Assembly (NCBI GenBank): GCA_022448925.1
Contig: JAKVCP010000012.1
Span: forward strand, 1-64,000
DNA length: 64,000 nt
Direction of reading: 5' to 3'
Source of the DNA: Paracoccaceae bacterium
Lineage (GTDB): Bacteria; Pseudomonadota; Alphaproteobacteria; Rhodobacterales; Rhodobacteraceae
Position numbers and translations under genes: made by a program. This document shows, piece by piece, positions 17,415 through 27,577 of this stretch (position 1 is the first letter of the stretch; each line of letters begins with the position of its first letter). Under the pieces are notes generated by a model that saw only the letters and a list, made by a program, of their open reading frames with translations, was not told the DNA's origin and did no database searches.

Positions 17415-18329
17415 ATGCAAATCTACCTCCCAATTGCCGAAGTCTCTGTCAACGCATTCCTGTTACTGGGCCTGGGCGGCGTAGTCGGCATTTTGTCCGG
17501 CATGTTCGGCGTTGGGGGTGGGTTCCTGATGACTCCCCTTTTGTTTTTCATCGGAATTCCACCGGCGGTTGCTGTCGCGACAGAGGCCAACCAGATCGTG
17601 GCAAGCTCTTTCTCAGGCGTTCTTGCGCATTTTCGAAGGCGCACTGTTGACCTGAAAATGGGGGGTGTGCTGCTGGTTGGCGGATTGATCGGAGCAGCCT
17701 TGGGCGTTCTGGTTTTCAATTATCTGCGCAGCCTGGGCCAGGTGGATCTGCTGGTCCGCCTTTGCTATGTTGTGTTCCTCGGCATCATCGGTGCTTTGAT
17801 GTTTATCGAAAGCCTGAATGCGATGCGGCGTTCAAAGGCTGGGTCCGCACCACGGCGCAAACGGCACACCTGGGTGCACGGCCTGCCCTTCAAGATGCGG
17901 TTCCGGACCTCAGGCCTGTATATTTCAGTCATCCCACCCGTATTGGTTGGCATCTGCGTTGGAATTCTGGCGGCGATCATGGGAGTTGGCGGAGGTTTCA
18001 TCATGGTGCCGGCCATGATTTATCTGCTTGGCATGCCCACCAAGGTCGTGGTCGGAACATCCCTGTTTCAGATCATATTTGTTACCGGTTTCACAACGCT
18101 GTTGCACGCCACGACGAACTACACGGTGGACATGGCCCTTGCCGTGCTGCTTTTGGTGGGTGGCGTGATAGGCGCACAGATCGGAACCCGGATCGGAGTC
18201 TACCTCAAGGCTGAACAACTCCGTATCCTGTTGGCGCTGATGGTGCTGGCTGTTTGTGGCAAACTGGCCCTCGATCTTCTCTTGATGCCATCAGAGCTTT
18301 ACTCGATTGGCCCGGCAGGAGGCCACTGA
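17415..18329 (+). CDS. TauE/SafE-family sulfite/anion exporter
   Basis: 304 residues with two repeats of the family signature: GILSGMFGVGGGFLMTPLLF near the N-terminus and GILAAIMGVGGGFIMVPAMI near residue 180, and about eight helices. Members move sulfite, sulfoacetate or other small anions out of the cell. The ATG at 17415 is the first that gives the full family N-terminus. The TGA is shared with the next ATG (TGATG at 18327-18331), so the two proteins are coupled. Confidence 0.9.
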   Translation: MQIYLPIAEVSVNAFLLLGLGGVVGILSGMFGVGGGFLMTPLLFFIGIPPAVAVATEANQIVASSFSGVLAHFRRRTVDLKMGGVLLVGGLIGAALGVLVFNYLRSLGQVDLLVRLCYVVFLGIIGALMFIESLNAMRRSKAGSAPRRKRHTWVHGLPFKMRFRTSGLYISVIPPVLVGICVGILAAIMGVGGGFIMVPAMIYLLGMPTKVVVGTSLFQIIFVTGFTTLLHATTNYTVDMALAVLLLVGGVIGAQIGTRIGVYLKAEQLRILLALMVLAVCGKLALDLLLMPSELYSIGPAGGH

Positions 18330-19093
18330 TGCGCTGGCTTTTCATCATGCTGTTCACACTGGTGTGTGCATCCGCGCAGGCCGAAGAGGTGGTGCTTGGT
18401 CTCAGCCAAGACCGCGTTCAAATCACGGCGACTTTTGATGGCGACGAAATCCTGATTTTCGGCGCAGTGAAGCGCGAGACACCGATCCCCGAAGGCGACC
18501 CACTGCAAGTGATCATAACAGTGGCCGGTCCCTCTGAATCTTTGACCGGCTACCGCAAGGCACGCCGCTTTGGCATATGGGTCAATACCGATACCGTCGA
18601 AGTCGATCGCGCGCCGTCCTTTTACGCTGTGGCCACCAGCGCTCGGTGGGACTTGGTGATCTCGGATACCGAGGACCTACGGCACCAAATCTCCATCCCG
18701 CGTGCCATCCGCTCTGTTGGGGCCCCAATGACGATCAGCGACGCACAAAGCTTCACCGAAGCCGTGATCCGCATTCGCAGTATGAGCGATCTGTACCAAC
18801 TGCGCGAAGGGACCGTGCAACTGGACCAACAAACCTTGTTTCGGACCGCCCTCAAGATGCCCGCAAATCTGACCGAAGGCGACTATGCCACTCGGATCTT
18901 CCTGACCCGCGGCGGCAGGGTGGTTGCGCAATACGATACAGTGATCAATGTCGATAAGGTCGGACTGGAGCGTTGGCTCTATGACCTTTCGCGACATCAG
19001 CCTTTGACATACGGTATCCTGTCATTGGCGATCGCGATTTTCGCAGGTTGGAGCGCCTCTGCTGTCTTCAACGTTCTACGACAGGGTGGTTGA
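18329..19093 (+). CDS. TIGR02186-family exported membrane protein
   Basis: 254 residues: a signal peptide (MRWLFIMLFTLVCASAQA), a periplasmic domain with VVLGLSQDRVQITATFDGDE, and a C-terminal membrane anchor (GILSLAIAIFAGWSASAVFN). The family is known from alphaproteobacteria mainly as a partner of TauE/SafE genes, as here; no biochemical role is established. GGAGG within the end of the upstream gene serves as ribosome site. It is a plausible periplasmic accessory subunit of the exporter. Confidence 0.85.
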   Translation: MRWLFIMLFTLVCASAQAEEVVLGLSQDRVQITATFDGDEILIFGAVKRETPIPEGDPLQVIITVAGPSESLTGYRKARRFGIWVNTDTVEVDRAPSFYAVATSARWDLVISDTEDLRHQISIPRAIRSVGAPMTISDAQSFTEAVIRIRSMSDLYQLREGTVQLDQQTLFRTALKMPANLTEGDYATRIFLTRGGRVVAQYDTVINVDKVGLERWLYDLSRHQPLTYGILSLAIAIFAGWSASAVFNVLRQGG

Positions 19094-19238
19094 TACCTGC
19101 AGCCTTCGCACCCGCACCACATGTTTCCCGGTATCGGGCGGGAATATGCTGCCCACTGGCGCACCGCAACAGCCAAACGCGTCACACCCGCCAAGGCCCC
19201 GAGCCAAAGCCCCAAGGGCGGAGGCGAGACATGCCTGC

Positions 19239-19275
19239 GCGCGCAAATGCGCGCCCAATCTGGTTAGGGCTAACC
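19239..19275 (-). terminator. Possible hairpin terminators after uvrC
   Basis: Two perfect hairpins lie at the 3' end of uvrC: GGTTAG-GG-CTAACC (19262-19275), which overlaps the TAG stop, and GCGCGC-AAAT-GCGCGC (19239-19254). Neither has a T tract on the minus strand, so they are weak candidates. Confidence 0.35.
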
Positions 19276-21147
19276 GCGCTCGTTGAAAAAGGCATAAATG
19301 CGTTCGGCCAACGCTTCGCTGACACCATCCACCGCCTTCAGATCTGCCAGGTTGGCCCGACCGACGGCCTTGGCAGACCCAAAATGCGCCAGCAATGCTC
19401 TTTTACGTGTTGCGCCTACTCCTGGAACGTCATCCAAGGGCGTGGCGGACACCGCCTTGGCTCTTTTGGCGCGATGCGTCCCAATTGCAAAACGATGCGC
19501 TTCGTCCCGGAGACGCTGTATGAAATAGAGAACTGGATCATTGTGCCGCAGCGCAAAGGGCCGCGTTCCAACCCTGTGAAACTCCTCTTTGCCAGCATCG
19601 CGGTCGACCCCCTTTGCAACGCCCACCATCGGAATATCCTCTACTCCGTGCTCGGCCATGATTTCGGCCACCGCTGACACCTGGCCCGCACCGCCGTCGA
19701 TCAGCAACAAGTCGGGCCACACGCCCTTGTCCCGGTCAGGATCTTCTTTTTGAAGGCGGGTAAAACGTCGGTTCAGCACCTCTTTCATCATCCCAAAATC
19801 GTCCCCGGGGGTCAGCTCTTCTCCCTTGATATTGTATTTCCGATATTGATTTTTCATAAATCCTTCGGGTCCCGCCACGATCATGGCGCCCACAGCATTG
19901 GTGCCCTGAATATGGCTGTTGTCATAGACCTCAATTCGGCCGGGCGGTGCATCAAGATCGAATGCCTCGGCCAGACCGTCAAGCAACCGCGCCTGCGAAG
20001 CCGTTTCGGACAACTTCCGACCAAGGCTTTCACGCGCGTTGCGCACTGCGCCCTCAATCAGTTCCGCCTTCTCACCCCTCTGTGGCACGGCGATCTCGAC
20101 CTTTCGACCCAGCTTTTTGCTCAGGGCGTCTTGCATCAGATCAGGATTTTCTACCGCGTGGCTCAGCAACAAAAGTCCTGGCGGGTCCTTCTGATCATAG
20201 AACTGGCCCAAAAAGGCCTCTAGCACTTCGGCTTCTTCGACATCTGGCCCGACCCGCGGATAGAAATCCTTGTTCCCCCAGTTCTGGTTGGCCCGAATAA
20301 AGAACACCTGTACACACGCGTGGACACCCTCCATGTGCAACGCAACCACATCGGCTTCGCGGACGCTGCGTGGGTTGATGCCCTGGACAGTCTGAACCGC
20401 TGTCATGGCACGAATGCGATCTCTGAGCGCCGCTGCGCGCTCAAACTCCATCAGATCCGAAGCAACCTGCATTTCTTGCGCCAGCTTGGCCTGAACATCA
20501 GTCGATTTTCCCTGCAGGAAACGTTCCGCATCTCGAACGCTGACAGCATAATCCGCTTCAGAGATTTTTCCGACACAGGGCGCGCTGCAACGCTTGATCT
20601 GATACAGAAGGCAGGGCCGTGTCCGACTATCAAACATCGAATTTGAGCAGTTCCGAAGCAAAAAGACCTTTTGCAACTGGTTCAGAGTCCGATTGACGGC
20701 ACCAGCGCTTGCAAAGGGACCGTAGTACGCGCCCTTTTCCTTTTTTGCGCCCCTGTGCTTCTTTATCTGGGGATAAGGGTGGGCGCCGGTCACCAGAATG
20801 TTCGGAAAACTCTTGTCATCACGCAACAGCACATTGTAGCGCGGCTTCAGCTGCTTGATCAGATTTTGCTCTAAAAGCAGTGCCTCTGTCTCTGTCCGTG
20901 TCGTGAGAAACATCATTGACGCGGTTTCGCGGATCATGCGTGCAATCCGGCCGCTGTGCCCAGAGGGGCGTGCATAGTTCGACACCCGCGCGTGCAGGTT
21001 GCGGGCTTTTCCGACGTACAGGACACGCGCTTGCGCATCGAGCATTCTGTAAACACCGGGCCCTTTTCCCAAGGTTTTCAGATAGTCCTGTATAAGGCCG
21101 TGGCCGGTTTTCCGTGCGGATCGATCAATCGGGATGTCATCGGTCAT
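19270..21147 (-). CDS. uvrC: Excinuclease ABC subunit C
   Basis: 625 residues, full length. Makes the dual incisions of nucleotide excision repair with UvrA and UvrB. Domain order: GIY-YIG nuclease near residues 25-110 ([20 protein letters not shown]), cysteine-rich region with [12 protein letters not shown] motif ([18 protein letters not shown]), RNase H-like endonuclease domain ([20 protein letters not shown]), and C-terminal helix-hairpin-helix pair ([18 protein letters not shown] and [12 protein letters not shown]). A DnaA-box-like inverted repeat lies about 70-90 bases upstream. Confidence 0.97.
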   Translation of the reverse strand: MTDDIPIDRSARKTGHGLIQDYLKTLGKGPGVYRMLDAQARVLYVGKARNLHARVSNYARPSGHSGRIARMIRETASMMFLTTRTETEALLLEQNLIKQLKPRYNVLLRDDKSFPNILVTGAHPYPQIKKHRGAKKEKGAYYGPFASAGAVNRTLNQLQKVFLLRNCSNSMFDSRTRPCLLYQIKRCSAPCVGKISEADYAVSVRDAERFLQGKSTDVQAKLAQEMQVASDLMEFERAAALRDRIRAMTAVQTVQGINPRSVREADVVALHMEGVHACVQVFFIRANQNWGNKDFYPRVGPDVEEAEVLEAFLGQFYDQKDPPGLLLLSHAVENPDLMQDALSKKLGRKVEIAVPQRGEKAELIEGAVRNARESLGRKLSETASQARLLDGLAEAFDLDAPPGRIEVYDNSHIQGTNAVGAMIVAGPEGFMKNQYRKYNIKGEELTPGDDFGMMKEVLNRRFTRLQKEDPDRDKGVWPDLLLIDGGAGQVSAVAEIMAEHGVEDIPMVGVAKGVDRDAGKEEFHRVGTRPFALRHNDPVLYFIQRLRDEAHRFAIGTHRAKRAKAVSATPLDDVPGVGATRKRALLAHFGSAKAVGRANLADLKAVDGVSEALAERIYAFFNERG

Positions 21148-21217
21148 TCAAGCAGCGCCGTCGTGTTGATTCTTATCTATGGCTGCAATGATCGCGCCAT
21201 GAGAGCAAGAGCTAAGG

Positions 21218-21239
21218 TATCCACGCTTATTGTGGATAA
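21218..21239. promoter_or_regulatory. Paired DnaA-box-like sites upstream of uvrC
   Basis: On the minus strand TTATCCACAA (21239-21230) is a perfect DnaA 9-mer box plus one base. It forms a 7-bp inverted repeat with TATCCAC at 21218-21224. An AT-rich tract follows toward 21420, and TAACCAAT-N7-ATTGGTTA (21324-21346) is a second perfect inverted repeat in the same gap. DnaA could regulate uvrC; there is no box cluster large enough to call an origin. Confidence 0.45.
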
Positions 21240-21443
21240 GTTTGCGGGTATCTTTTCGAGAACCGCAATTTTACCTTGTTTTCTGAGCTATTCGCAAAAG
21301 TGCCTAAAATTTATGCAGTTTTGTAACCAATTGATTACATTGGTTATTTTTTCAAATTCGGCGCAAAATATTGAAAACATTAGGATTTTTGCACCTGTTC
21401 CGTCAAAAAAACACAGAACGTGCACAACTCTTCTACGATCCCC

Positions 21444-22223
21444 TTATTCAACGCCCACAACGTCTGGTGTTTGCCAGGCAAGATGTTGACCACCATCGAT
21501 ACACAAAAGCTGCCCGGTGACGCTTGGTGCGTCCAGAAAATAGCCAAGCGCTGCCGTAATATCTGCCGGATTTGCCCCCCGCTTTAAGACCGTATTTTCA
21601 CGTTGTTTGGTAAAATGTGCTTTGCTCTGCCGATGGCCTTGCAGCGTAGGCCCCGGCCCGATCGCATTCACGCGCACGCGGTCCGCCAATCCCTGCGCAG
21701 CGGTGCGTGTAAATGCCCACAGCCCCATCTTGGCGATCGTATAGCTGCTGAATTCCGGCGTCAGCTTATGCACCCGCATATCCAGCATGTTCAGGATCAT
21801 TGCCTGCGCCACAGGTTCACCCTGATGGTCAATGACTGGGTCGGGGACCTGCTTGGAAAAGGCTTGAGACAAGAATACGGGCGCCCGCAAATTGCTGTCG
21901 ATATGGCGATCCCAACTGATCTCTGTCATGCTGTCCAGATTGTCATACTCAAAGATCGAGGCATTGTTCACCAGGCAGGTCAGCGGCCCGCCCAACGCTT
22001 TGATCGCGCACGGGACCAACGCTCTGACGGCATCGCTGTCCAGCAGGTCCGCCTGCAGCGCCACTGCGTGACCGCCGAGCTGCCTGATCGCGTCAACGGT
22101 TTCGTCTGCACCGCCTTTAGATGAGGCATAGTGGACGGCCACGTCAAAACCGCGACCTGCCAGATACAGCGCCATTTCACGCCCCAAACGGGCCCCAGCC
22201 CCGGTGACCAATGCCTGTGCCAT
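21444..22223 (-). CDS. Short-chain dehydrogenase/reductase, FolM/pteridine-reductase-like
   Basis: 259 residues, Rossmann fold. The nucleotide-binding motif is TGAGARLG rather than the classical TGxxxGxG; the Arg in this position is characteristic of pteridine reductases and FolM, which use NADPH to reduce dihydropterins. NNAS and the catalytic Tyr/Lys in SSYTIAKMGLWAFTRT are present. It lies 19 bases after the antiporter gene on the same strand. Substrate inferred from the motif only. Confidence 0.8.
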   Translation of the reverse strand: MAQALVTGAGARLGREMALYLAGRGFDVAVHYASSKGGADETVDAIRQLGGHAVALQADLLDSDAVRALVPCAIKALGGPLTCLVNNASIFEYDNLDSMTEISWDRHIDSNLRAPVFLSQAFSKQVPDPVIDHQGEPVAQAMILNMLDMRVHKLTPEFSSYTIAKMGLWAFTRTAAQGLADRVRVNAIGPGPTLQGHRQSKAHFTKQRENTVLKRGANPADITAALGYFLDAPSVTGQLLCIDGGQHLAWQTPDVVGVE

Positions 22224-22242
22224 GCGCGTCCCTCAAATTGGA

Positions 22243-23193
22243 TCAGACCAGTATGATCGCGATGTAGGTCACATAAAGCGCCGTCAAGCCCAAACCCCAC
22301 ATCCGCGAGATATCCACCCGTAAAAACACGAAGGGGACCAACAGCAGCGTCGCGCCCAGCATCACCCAAAGGTCAAACCGCAAGAACGCTGAATCTACTG
22401 GGATCGGCCCGACAAAGGACGCAATGCCAATGATCGCCAACAGGTTGAACATATTTGACCCGATGACGTTGCCCAGAGCAACATCCGCCTGCCGCCGCAG
22501 AGCCGCCATGACGGTTGTCGCAAGTTCAGGCAGCGAGGTGCCGACAGCCACCAACGTCAGCCCGATCACCGTGTCACTGACCCCGTAGGTCCGTGCAATA
22601 ATCGAGGCATTCTCAACAAGCAATTCGGCCCCCAATGGCAATCCGATCAAACCAAGGGCCAGAAAAACACCAATCCGCCAACTTGGCATGTTGGGGTCAA
22701 CACCTTCCAACTCGTCCGCATCGTCAGGGCCGCTCGAACAAGCAGTGCGATGCGCTTTGGCGCTGCGAAATGCCGCCCAAAGAACCAGGGACAGAGCCGC
22801 CAATAACACAAGGCCCGTGATCCAGGTGATGATCCCTACAAAGCACAAGGCGATAAACAGCACACTTGCGCCAAGCATCTGAAGATACGTCTTGCGGGTG
22901 TCACAGTCAGACGTGTTCAAACCCGAGATCAGTGCGGGGATACCCAACACCAACAAAACATTGGCTGTATTCGATCCAACGACGTTGCCCAGCGCCAGAC
23001 CCGGTGCATTTTCGTCAATCGCGCTTATCGCGATCAGAAGTTCAGGCGCGGACGTTCCAAAAGCCACGATCGTCAGACTGACAATCAAAGCCGGGATACC
23101 AACCCTCAGGCTCAGGTTTACGGCACCGCGCACCAGCGCATCGCCAGCCAAGAGCAGAATGACCAGCCCCAAGGCCGACAGAACCCATGCCAT
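22243..23193 (-). CDS. Calcium/sodium antiporter (CaCA family, YrbG-like)
   Basis: 316 residues with ten or so helices and the two alpha repeats that form the ion-binding centre: VAFGTSAPELLIAISA in the first half and VAVGTSLPELATTVMAAL plus DVALGNVIGSNMFNLL in the second. The acidic Glu of each PEL motif is intact. It exchanges Ca2+ for Na+ or H+ across the inner membrane. It begins 2 bases after the small zinc-ribbon gene, so is probably co-transcribed with it. Confidence 0.9.
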   Translation of the reverse strand: MAWVLSALGLVILLLAGDALVRGAVNLSLRVGIPALIVSLTIVAFGTSAPELLIAISAIDENAPGLALGNVVGSNTANVLLVLGIPALISGLNTSDCDTRKTYLQMLGASVLFIALCFVGIITWITGLVLLAALSLVLWAAFRSAKAHRTACSSGPDDADELEGVDPNMPSWRIGVFLALGLIGLPLGAELLVENASIIARTYGVSDTVIGLTLVAVGTSLPELATTVMAALRRQADVALGNVIGSNMFNLLAIIGIASFVGPIPVDSAFLRFDLWVMLGATLLLVPFVFLRVDISRMWGLGLTALYVTYIAIILV

Positions 23194-23195
23194 TG

Positions 23196-23360
23196 CTAGC
23201 CTTTCTTTCCGCAGTCACACGGACCACGCCCAATCTTGTAGCGTCCACATTTTGCACATTTTGCGGACTTCAGCCGCTTGGCTCCGGGAAGGCTCAGCTT
23301 GCCGAACATCGCCAGAACGGCCATGCCAATCAGGAAAAACGTTACAATCTTGACAACCAT
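23196..23360 (-). CDS. Tiny membrane protein with a Cys4 zinc-ribbon tail
   Basis: 54 residues from the ATG at 23360, one base after the S49 peptidase stop (TGACATG). One N-terminal hydrophobic helix (IVTFFLIGMAVLAMFG) is followed by a basic stretch and CAKCGRYKIGRGPCDCGKKG, whose CxxC and CxC pairs look able to bind one zinc. I do not know a named family. Sandwiched between a membrane protease and an ion antiporter, with tight spacing on both sides. Confidence 0.75.
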   Translation of the reverse strand: MVVKIVTFFLIGMAVLAMFGKLSLPGAKRLKSAKCAKCGRYKIGRGPCDCGKKG

Positions 23361-23361
23361 G

Positions 23362-24159
23362 TCAGAGACCAAAGCGCGCGAACTCCGCACGCTCCTCTAC
23401 TGTTGCCATGGCATCCGTTGCAAGGGCCATGCCCAAGCGCTGGGTCAAGGGTCGGCGCATACCATAACGGCGAAATTGCACCTTGTCTCCAAACCGCGCT
23501 TTCATTTCAGGCACAAGATGGGTCACGCCATCCGCCAGGCCCACCTCGCAGGCAGATCGACCGACCCAGATCTCTCCGGTGAACAGGTCAGGGTTTTCCG
23601 CAAGTTTCGGTCCCCGCCTGGTGCGGACATGATCTATGAAATGGCCATGAATCTGATCAAGCATGCGCGTCAGGCGCGCCACATCTTCTTCTTTTTCCGG
23701 CCGGAACGGATCCATCATGCTTTTGGACTTGCCTGCCGTATGGACACGCCGTTCGATCCCCTGACGGGCCAGAAACACATGCGCGCCGAACCCGGATGAA
23801 ATCACCCCGATCGAGCCAACAAACGAGCTGTCATCCACAAAAATTTCATCCGCCGCCGCTGCCAGCCAATACCCACCGCTCGCGGCAACGTCTTCAACGA
23901 AGGCCACAACTGGGACCTTGGTTTCTTCCGACAATCGCCGAATCCGCGCACCGATCAACGACGACTGCACGGGCGAACCACCGGGAGAGTTTATTTCAAG
24001 CGCGACCATCTGTGGCCGACCACGCCGGAAGGCACGCTCCAAAACAGGAGCAAGCGACTGATCACTCAGCGCGCCGCGGCCAGCTGCGCCTATCATACCT
24101 TGCAGCCGCACCACTGAAACAAGCGGGGCAGCTTTTACAAAAGGGATCCAACGTTTCAT
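23362..24159 (-). CDS. S49-family membrane-associated peptidase (SppA/SohB-like)
   Basis: 265 residues from the ATG at 24159; sequence further upstream has no family character. ClpP-like crotonase fold with the serine nucleophile Ser94 in VAASGGYWLAAAADEI, the oxyanion stretch ALEINSPGGSPVQSS, and a candidate catalytic Lys at 144-146 (AGKSKSMMDPF). The length fits single-domain SppA enzymes that degrade cleaved signal peptides; unlike many, it has no obvious N-terminal membrane anchor. It lies 194 bases after priA. Confidence 0.85.
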   Translation of the reverse strand: MKRWIPFVKAAPLVSVVRLQGMIGAAGRGALSDQSLAPVLERAFRRGRPQMVALEINSPGGSPVQSSLIGARIRRLSEETKVPVVAFVEDVAASGGYWLAAAADEIFVDDSSFVGSIGVISSGFGAHVFLARQGIERRVHTAGKSKSMMDPFRPEKEEDVARLTRMLDQIHGHFIDHVRTRRGPKLAENPDLFTGEIWVGRSACEVGLADGVTHLVPEMKARFGDKVQFRRYGMRRPLTQRLGMALATDAMATVEERAEFARFGL

Positions 24160-24353
24160 ACCGGCTGATGTAGAAACGCCCCTGCCCACAAACAAGACAA
24201 TCCTCAAAAACGCGACATCATGTGGCCAATAGGACGCGCTATGACAGCGTGTGAACCGGCGCGCGTGCCAAATTTGATCACCGAAACATCCCAAGCGGCG
24301 CAACGCCAACCGCACCGAAGGTGCTGAACCTGTGTGCCCACCGGGCACCCAAT

Positions 24354-26573
24354 CTAGTAAAAGCTTTGCGGGTCGATATCGATCGCCATCCTCAACTGCC
24401 CCTTGAGTGTAAACTGGCCCGCCCAGGCGGCAAGCGCCGGCTGCAGCGCCACACCTTTGTCGGCCTTGACCAGCAGCCGAACCCGGTGCCGTCCCCGAAC
24501 CCGCGCAATTGGCGCAGGAGCAGGTCCAAAAACCTGCGCCCCGACGGCCCGCAGGGGCCCATCCTGTCGCGCCATGGCATTACCCAGATCGAACACCTCT
24601 TGAACATCGGTCGAAGACAGGATGACACCGGCCAGCCGACCATAAGGCGGAACCCCCGACACCCGCCGTTCATCTGCCTCGGCGCGCCAGAATGCCTCTT
24701 CCTCTCCGGCCAGGATCGCCCGGATGACCGGATGTTCAGGCTGATGGGTTTGCAACAACGCCAGTCCTGGCGTTTCGGCCCGACCAGCGCGCCCCGCAAC
24801 CTGTCGCATCAATTGAAAGGTCCGCTCTGCCGCGCGCAAATCTGATCCTTGCAGACCAAGATCTGCGTCAATCACGCCGACAAGCGTCAACAAAGGAAAG
24901 TTATGCCCCTTTGCCACCAATTGTGTACCGATGATGACATCAGCCCCGCCCGTTGCAATCGCTTCGATCCCCTCTTTCAGGGCACGCGCAGAGCCAAACA
25001 AATCTGAAGACAGCACTGCCAAGCGTGCCTCGGGCCAAAGCGCATTTGCCTCTTCGGCCAATCGCTCCACGCCGGGTCCGACAGCCGCCAGTGTCTCTTC
25101 GGCCCCGCAACTGGGGCAAACGGTTGGCACCGGCTTGGTTGCCCCGCATTGATGGCACACAAGCCGTTTCTGGAACCGGTGCTCAACCATTCTGGCATCA
25201 CAATCATCACATCCGATCTGATGCCCGCAGGCACGGCACAGCGTCACCGGTGCATAGCCGCGACGGTTCAGGAACAAAAGCGATTGCTCACCCTTGGCAA
25301 TGCGATCGGACACAGCCGCTGCCAGAGCCTGCGAGATCCACCGCGTCGCCGGAAGTTTTTCTGATCGCATGTCGATGGCGCGCATCTCGGGCAAGACCGC
25401 CGCACCAAACCGCGATGTCAGGTCCAGCCGCTTGTATTTGCCAGCCTCTGCATTGGCCCAGCTTTCCAGCGAGGGCGTTGCAGAGGCCAACACAACCTGC
25501 GCCCCGTTGATTGAGGCCCGCAACACCGCCATGTCGCGCGCATTGTACATCACACCGTCCTGCTGTTTGTACGATGTGTCGTGTTCTTCATCGACAACAA
25601 TCAAACCCAGATCCCGGAACGGCAAGAATAGGGCTGACCGCGCGCCCACGACCATCTGGGCGCCCCCCTGTCCCACCATGCGCCAGACCCTGCGCCGTTC
25701 GGTCATGGTCACACCCGAGTGCCACTCAGCAGGCTGCGCGCCAAATCGCGCATCAACGCGTGCCAGGAACTCGGCTGTCAAAGCGATTTCCGGCAACAGC
25801 ACCAGCGCTTGTCGCCCCTGCGCCAGGCAGGCGGCCACGGCTTCAAGATAGACCTCGGTTTTGCCGGATCCTGTGACGCCCCGCAACAGGGTTGCCCCAT
25901 AGTTCCCTGATCCGATATCACGCCGCAGCACCGCGGCAGCCGCAGCCTGACTTTCGGTCAGGTCCTTGCCCCCCAGACCTGGCTCCAGATGCGGAAACAC
26001 CGTATCGCGCGGGCTTTTTTCCTCGCGCACGACGCCCTGTTTGACCAGCCCGTCAATCACCGAAGAACTCACGCCGGCACTGTCCGCCAATTCCCCCTTC
26101 GTCAAGGCCAATCCGCCAATCTCGTCCAGCACGTCAAGAACCCGGCGCCGAGCGTCAGTCTCGCGGTCGGGGCGCCCCTCTCCGCGCCGATAGACCTTGC
26201 GCATTGAAGGCGGGTCACCCAAACCCGGCGCCCGGGTTGCCAATCGCAGCATCGCATTCATCGGCGTCAGCGTGTAATCACCGGCCCGGGTCAGGAAACT
26301 TTGCATTTCCAGCCGCATCGGCGCAACGTCAAGCACCCGCTGGACCTGCCGTACCTTGGAAGGATCCCAATCGCCACGCCCGCGCCCCCAGACGACGCCC
26401 AGCACCCTGCGCGGCCCAAAGGGCACCTGGACGAACGCGCCTTGCCAACATCCGCCCTCTGGCGCTTTGTAATCCAACACACGGTCGAGGGGCTGCGTCG
26501 TCAGCACACCCACCAATTCGCCCTCGGCGTAAAAGCAATCAGAGGGGTGTGGATCGGGCGTTAGCGCTGACAT
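24354..26573 (-). CDS. priA: Primosomal replication-restart helicase PriA
   Basis: About 739 residues if translation begins at the ATG at 26573, which best fits the family N-terminus ([21 protein letters not shown]); the frame is open further to 26672. Walker [14 protein letters not shown], the DEEH box in [14 protein letters not shown], and two zinc-binding modules ([13 protein letters not shown] and CHQCG...CPSCG) are all present. It loads the replisome at stalled forks. The start region overlaps the fsa promoter on the other strand; no strong ribosome site is seen. Confidence 0.95.
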   Translation of the reverse strand: MSALTPDPHPSDCFYAEGELVGVLTTQPLDRVLDYKAPEGGCWQGAFVQVPFGPRRVLGVVWGRGRGDWDPSKVRQVQRVLDVAPMRLEMQSFLTRAGDYTLTPMNAMLRLATRAPGLGDPPSMRKVYRRGEGRPDRETDARRRVLDVLDEIGGLALTKGELADSAGVSSSVIDGLVKQGVVREEKSPRDTVFPHLEPGLGGKDLTESQAAAAAVLRRDIGSGNYGATLLRGVTGSGKTEVYLEAVAACLAQGRQALVLLPEIALTAEFLARVDARFGAQPAEWHSGVTMTERRRVWRMVGQGGAQMVVGARSALFLPFRDLGLIVVDEEHDTSYKQQDGVMYNARDMAVLRASINGAQVVLASATPSLESWANAEAGKYKRLDLTSRFGAAVLPEMRAIDMRSEKLPATRWISQALAAAVSDRIAKGEQSLLFLNRRGYAPVTLCRACGHQIGCDDCDARMVEHRFQKRLVCHQCGATKPVPTVCPSCGAEETLAAVGPGVERLAEEANALWPEARLAVLSSDLFGSARALKEGIEAIATGGADVIIGTQLVAKGHNFPLLTLVGVIDADLGLQGSDLRAAERTFQLMRQVAGRAGRAETPGLALLQTHQPEHPVIRAILAGEEEAFWRAEADERRVSGVPPYGRLAGVILSSTDVQEVFDLGNAMARQDGPLRAVGAQVFGPAPAPIARVRGRHRVRLLVKADKGVALQPALAAWAGQFTLKGQLRMAIDIDPQSFY

Positions 26574-26652
26574 AAAAGGGGTTCCGGGTTGCATCCCTCT
26601 GAGGTATGACACGCGCAAGTCTTTGCCAAGCGACCTTAAAGGAACCCAACCC

Positions 26653-27306
26653 ATGAAATTCTTTGTCGACACCGCCGATGTGGCCGCAATCCGCGAGCTT
26701 TACGACCTGGGCATGGTCGACGGCGTGACCACCAATCCTTCGCTGATCAAGAAATCCGGCCGCGACATCCTCGAAGTCACCAAGGAAATCTGCGACATGG
26801 TTCCGGGACCCGTCTCGGCCGAAGTGACCGCCGTTGACGCAGACAAAATGATCGAGGAAGGCCGGAAACTGGCCGAAATCGCCGACAACATCGCCGTCAA
26901 GGTTCCGCTGACCTGGGATGGCCTGAAAGCCTGTAAGACGCTGACAGGCGAAGGCAAAATGGTGAACGTGACGCTGTGTTTCTCGGCAAATCAAGCGCTT
27001 TTGGCAGCCAAGGCCGGGGCGACATTCATCTCTCCGTTCATTGGACGCCTGGACGACTTGAACCTTGATGGCATGGACCTGATCGCTGACATCCGCGAGA
27101 TTTATGACAACTACGGTTTCGAAACCCAGATTCTGGCGGCCTCGATCCGTTCGGCCAATCATATGTCAGAATGTGCCAAGATCGGCGCCGACGTGGCGAC
27201 GGCTCCGCCAAATGTGATCAAGGCGATGGCGAACCACGTTCTGACCGACAAGGGCCTTGCTCAATTTCTGAAGGACATCGATGACGCGGGTATCAAGATC
27301 GTCTGA
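26653..27306 (+). CDS. fsa: Fructose-6-phosphate aldolase / TalC-type transaldolase
   Basis: 217 residues from the ATG at 26653, the short (alpha/beta)8 barrel typical of FSA/TalC. The Schiff-base lysine is Lys83 in [12 protein letters not shown], and [13 protein letters not shown] and the [10 protein letters not shown] loop are conserved. FSA cleaves fructose 6-phosphate to dihydroxyacetone and glyceraldehyde 3-phosphate, whereas TalC members are transaldolases; sequence alone does not separate them with certainty. Divergent from priA. Confidence 0.9.
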   Translation: MKFFVDTADVAAIRELYDLGMVDGVTTNPSLIKKSGRDILEVTKEICDMVPGPVSAEVTAVDADKMIEEGRKLAEIADNIAVKVPLTWDGLKACKTLTGEGKMVNVTLCFSANQALLAAKAGATFISPFIGRLDDLNLDGMDLIADIREIYDNYGFETQILAASIRSANHMSECAKIGADVATAPPNVIKAMANHVLTDKGLAQFLKDIDDAGIKIV

Positions 27307-27350
27307 GGGCACCCGCGCCGCGCGATCTGACAAGATGTGAATGTCGTCGA

Positions 27351-27385
27351 CAGCATCCGAACCACGCCGGTTCGGATGCTGTTTT
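27351..27385 (+). terminator. Rho-independent terminator of fsa
   Basis: Perfect 13-bp stem: CAGCATCCGAACC (27351-27363) pairs with GGTTCGGATGCTG (27369-27381), 5-base loop, then TTTTC. It lies 45 bases after the fsa stop. Confidence 0.9.
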
Positions 27386-27577
27386 CATAGGGGCCGTTCA
27401 AAATTCCGGGCCGATCACGACGCAGGCTAACCGCGCCCGGCTGTGCCCGGCTGTGGTTGACACGATGCCGGCGATGGGGGCTGCAGGCACGCCAAAGGTT
27501 CTTCGGTGCCCCCCAGCGAACCATCACGGGAGGGACGATTTGGCGGTCAGCACCAGCGCCCTGACGCCATTGACTGA

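Noticed and set aside
21148-21443. Chromosomal origin of replication
   Set aside because: Only one perfect and one partial DnaA box were seen; origins have clusters of boxes, and no dnaA, hemE, parAB or gidA neighbours are present.
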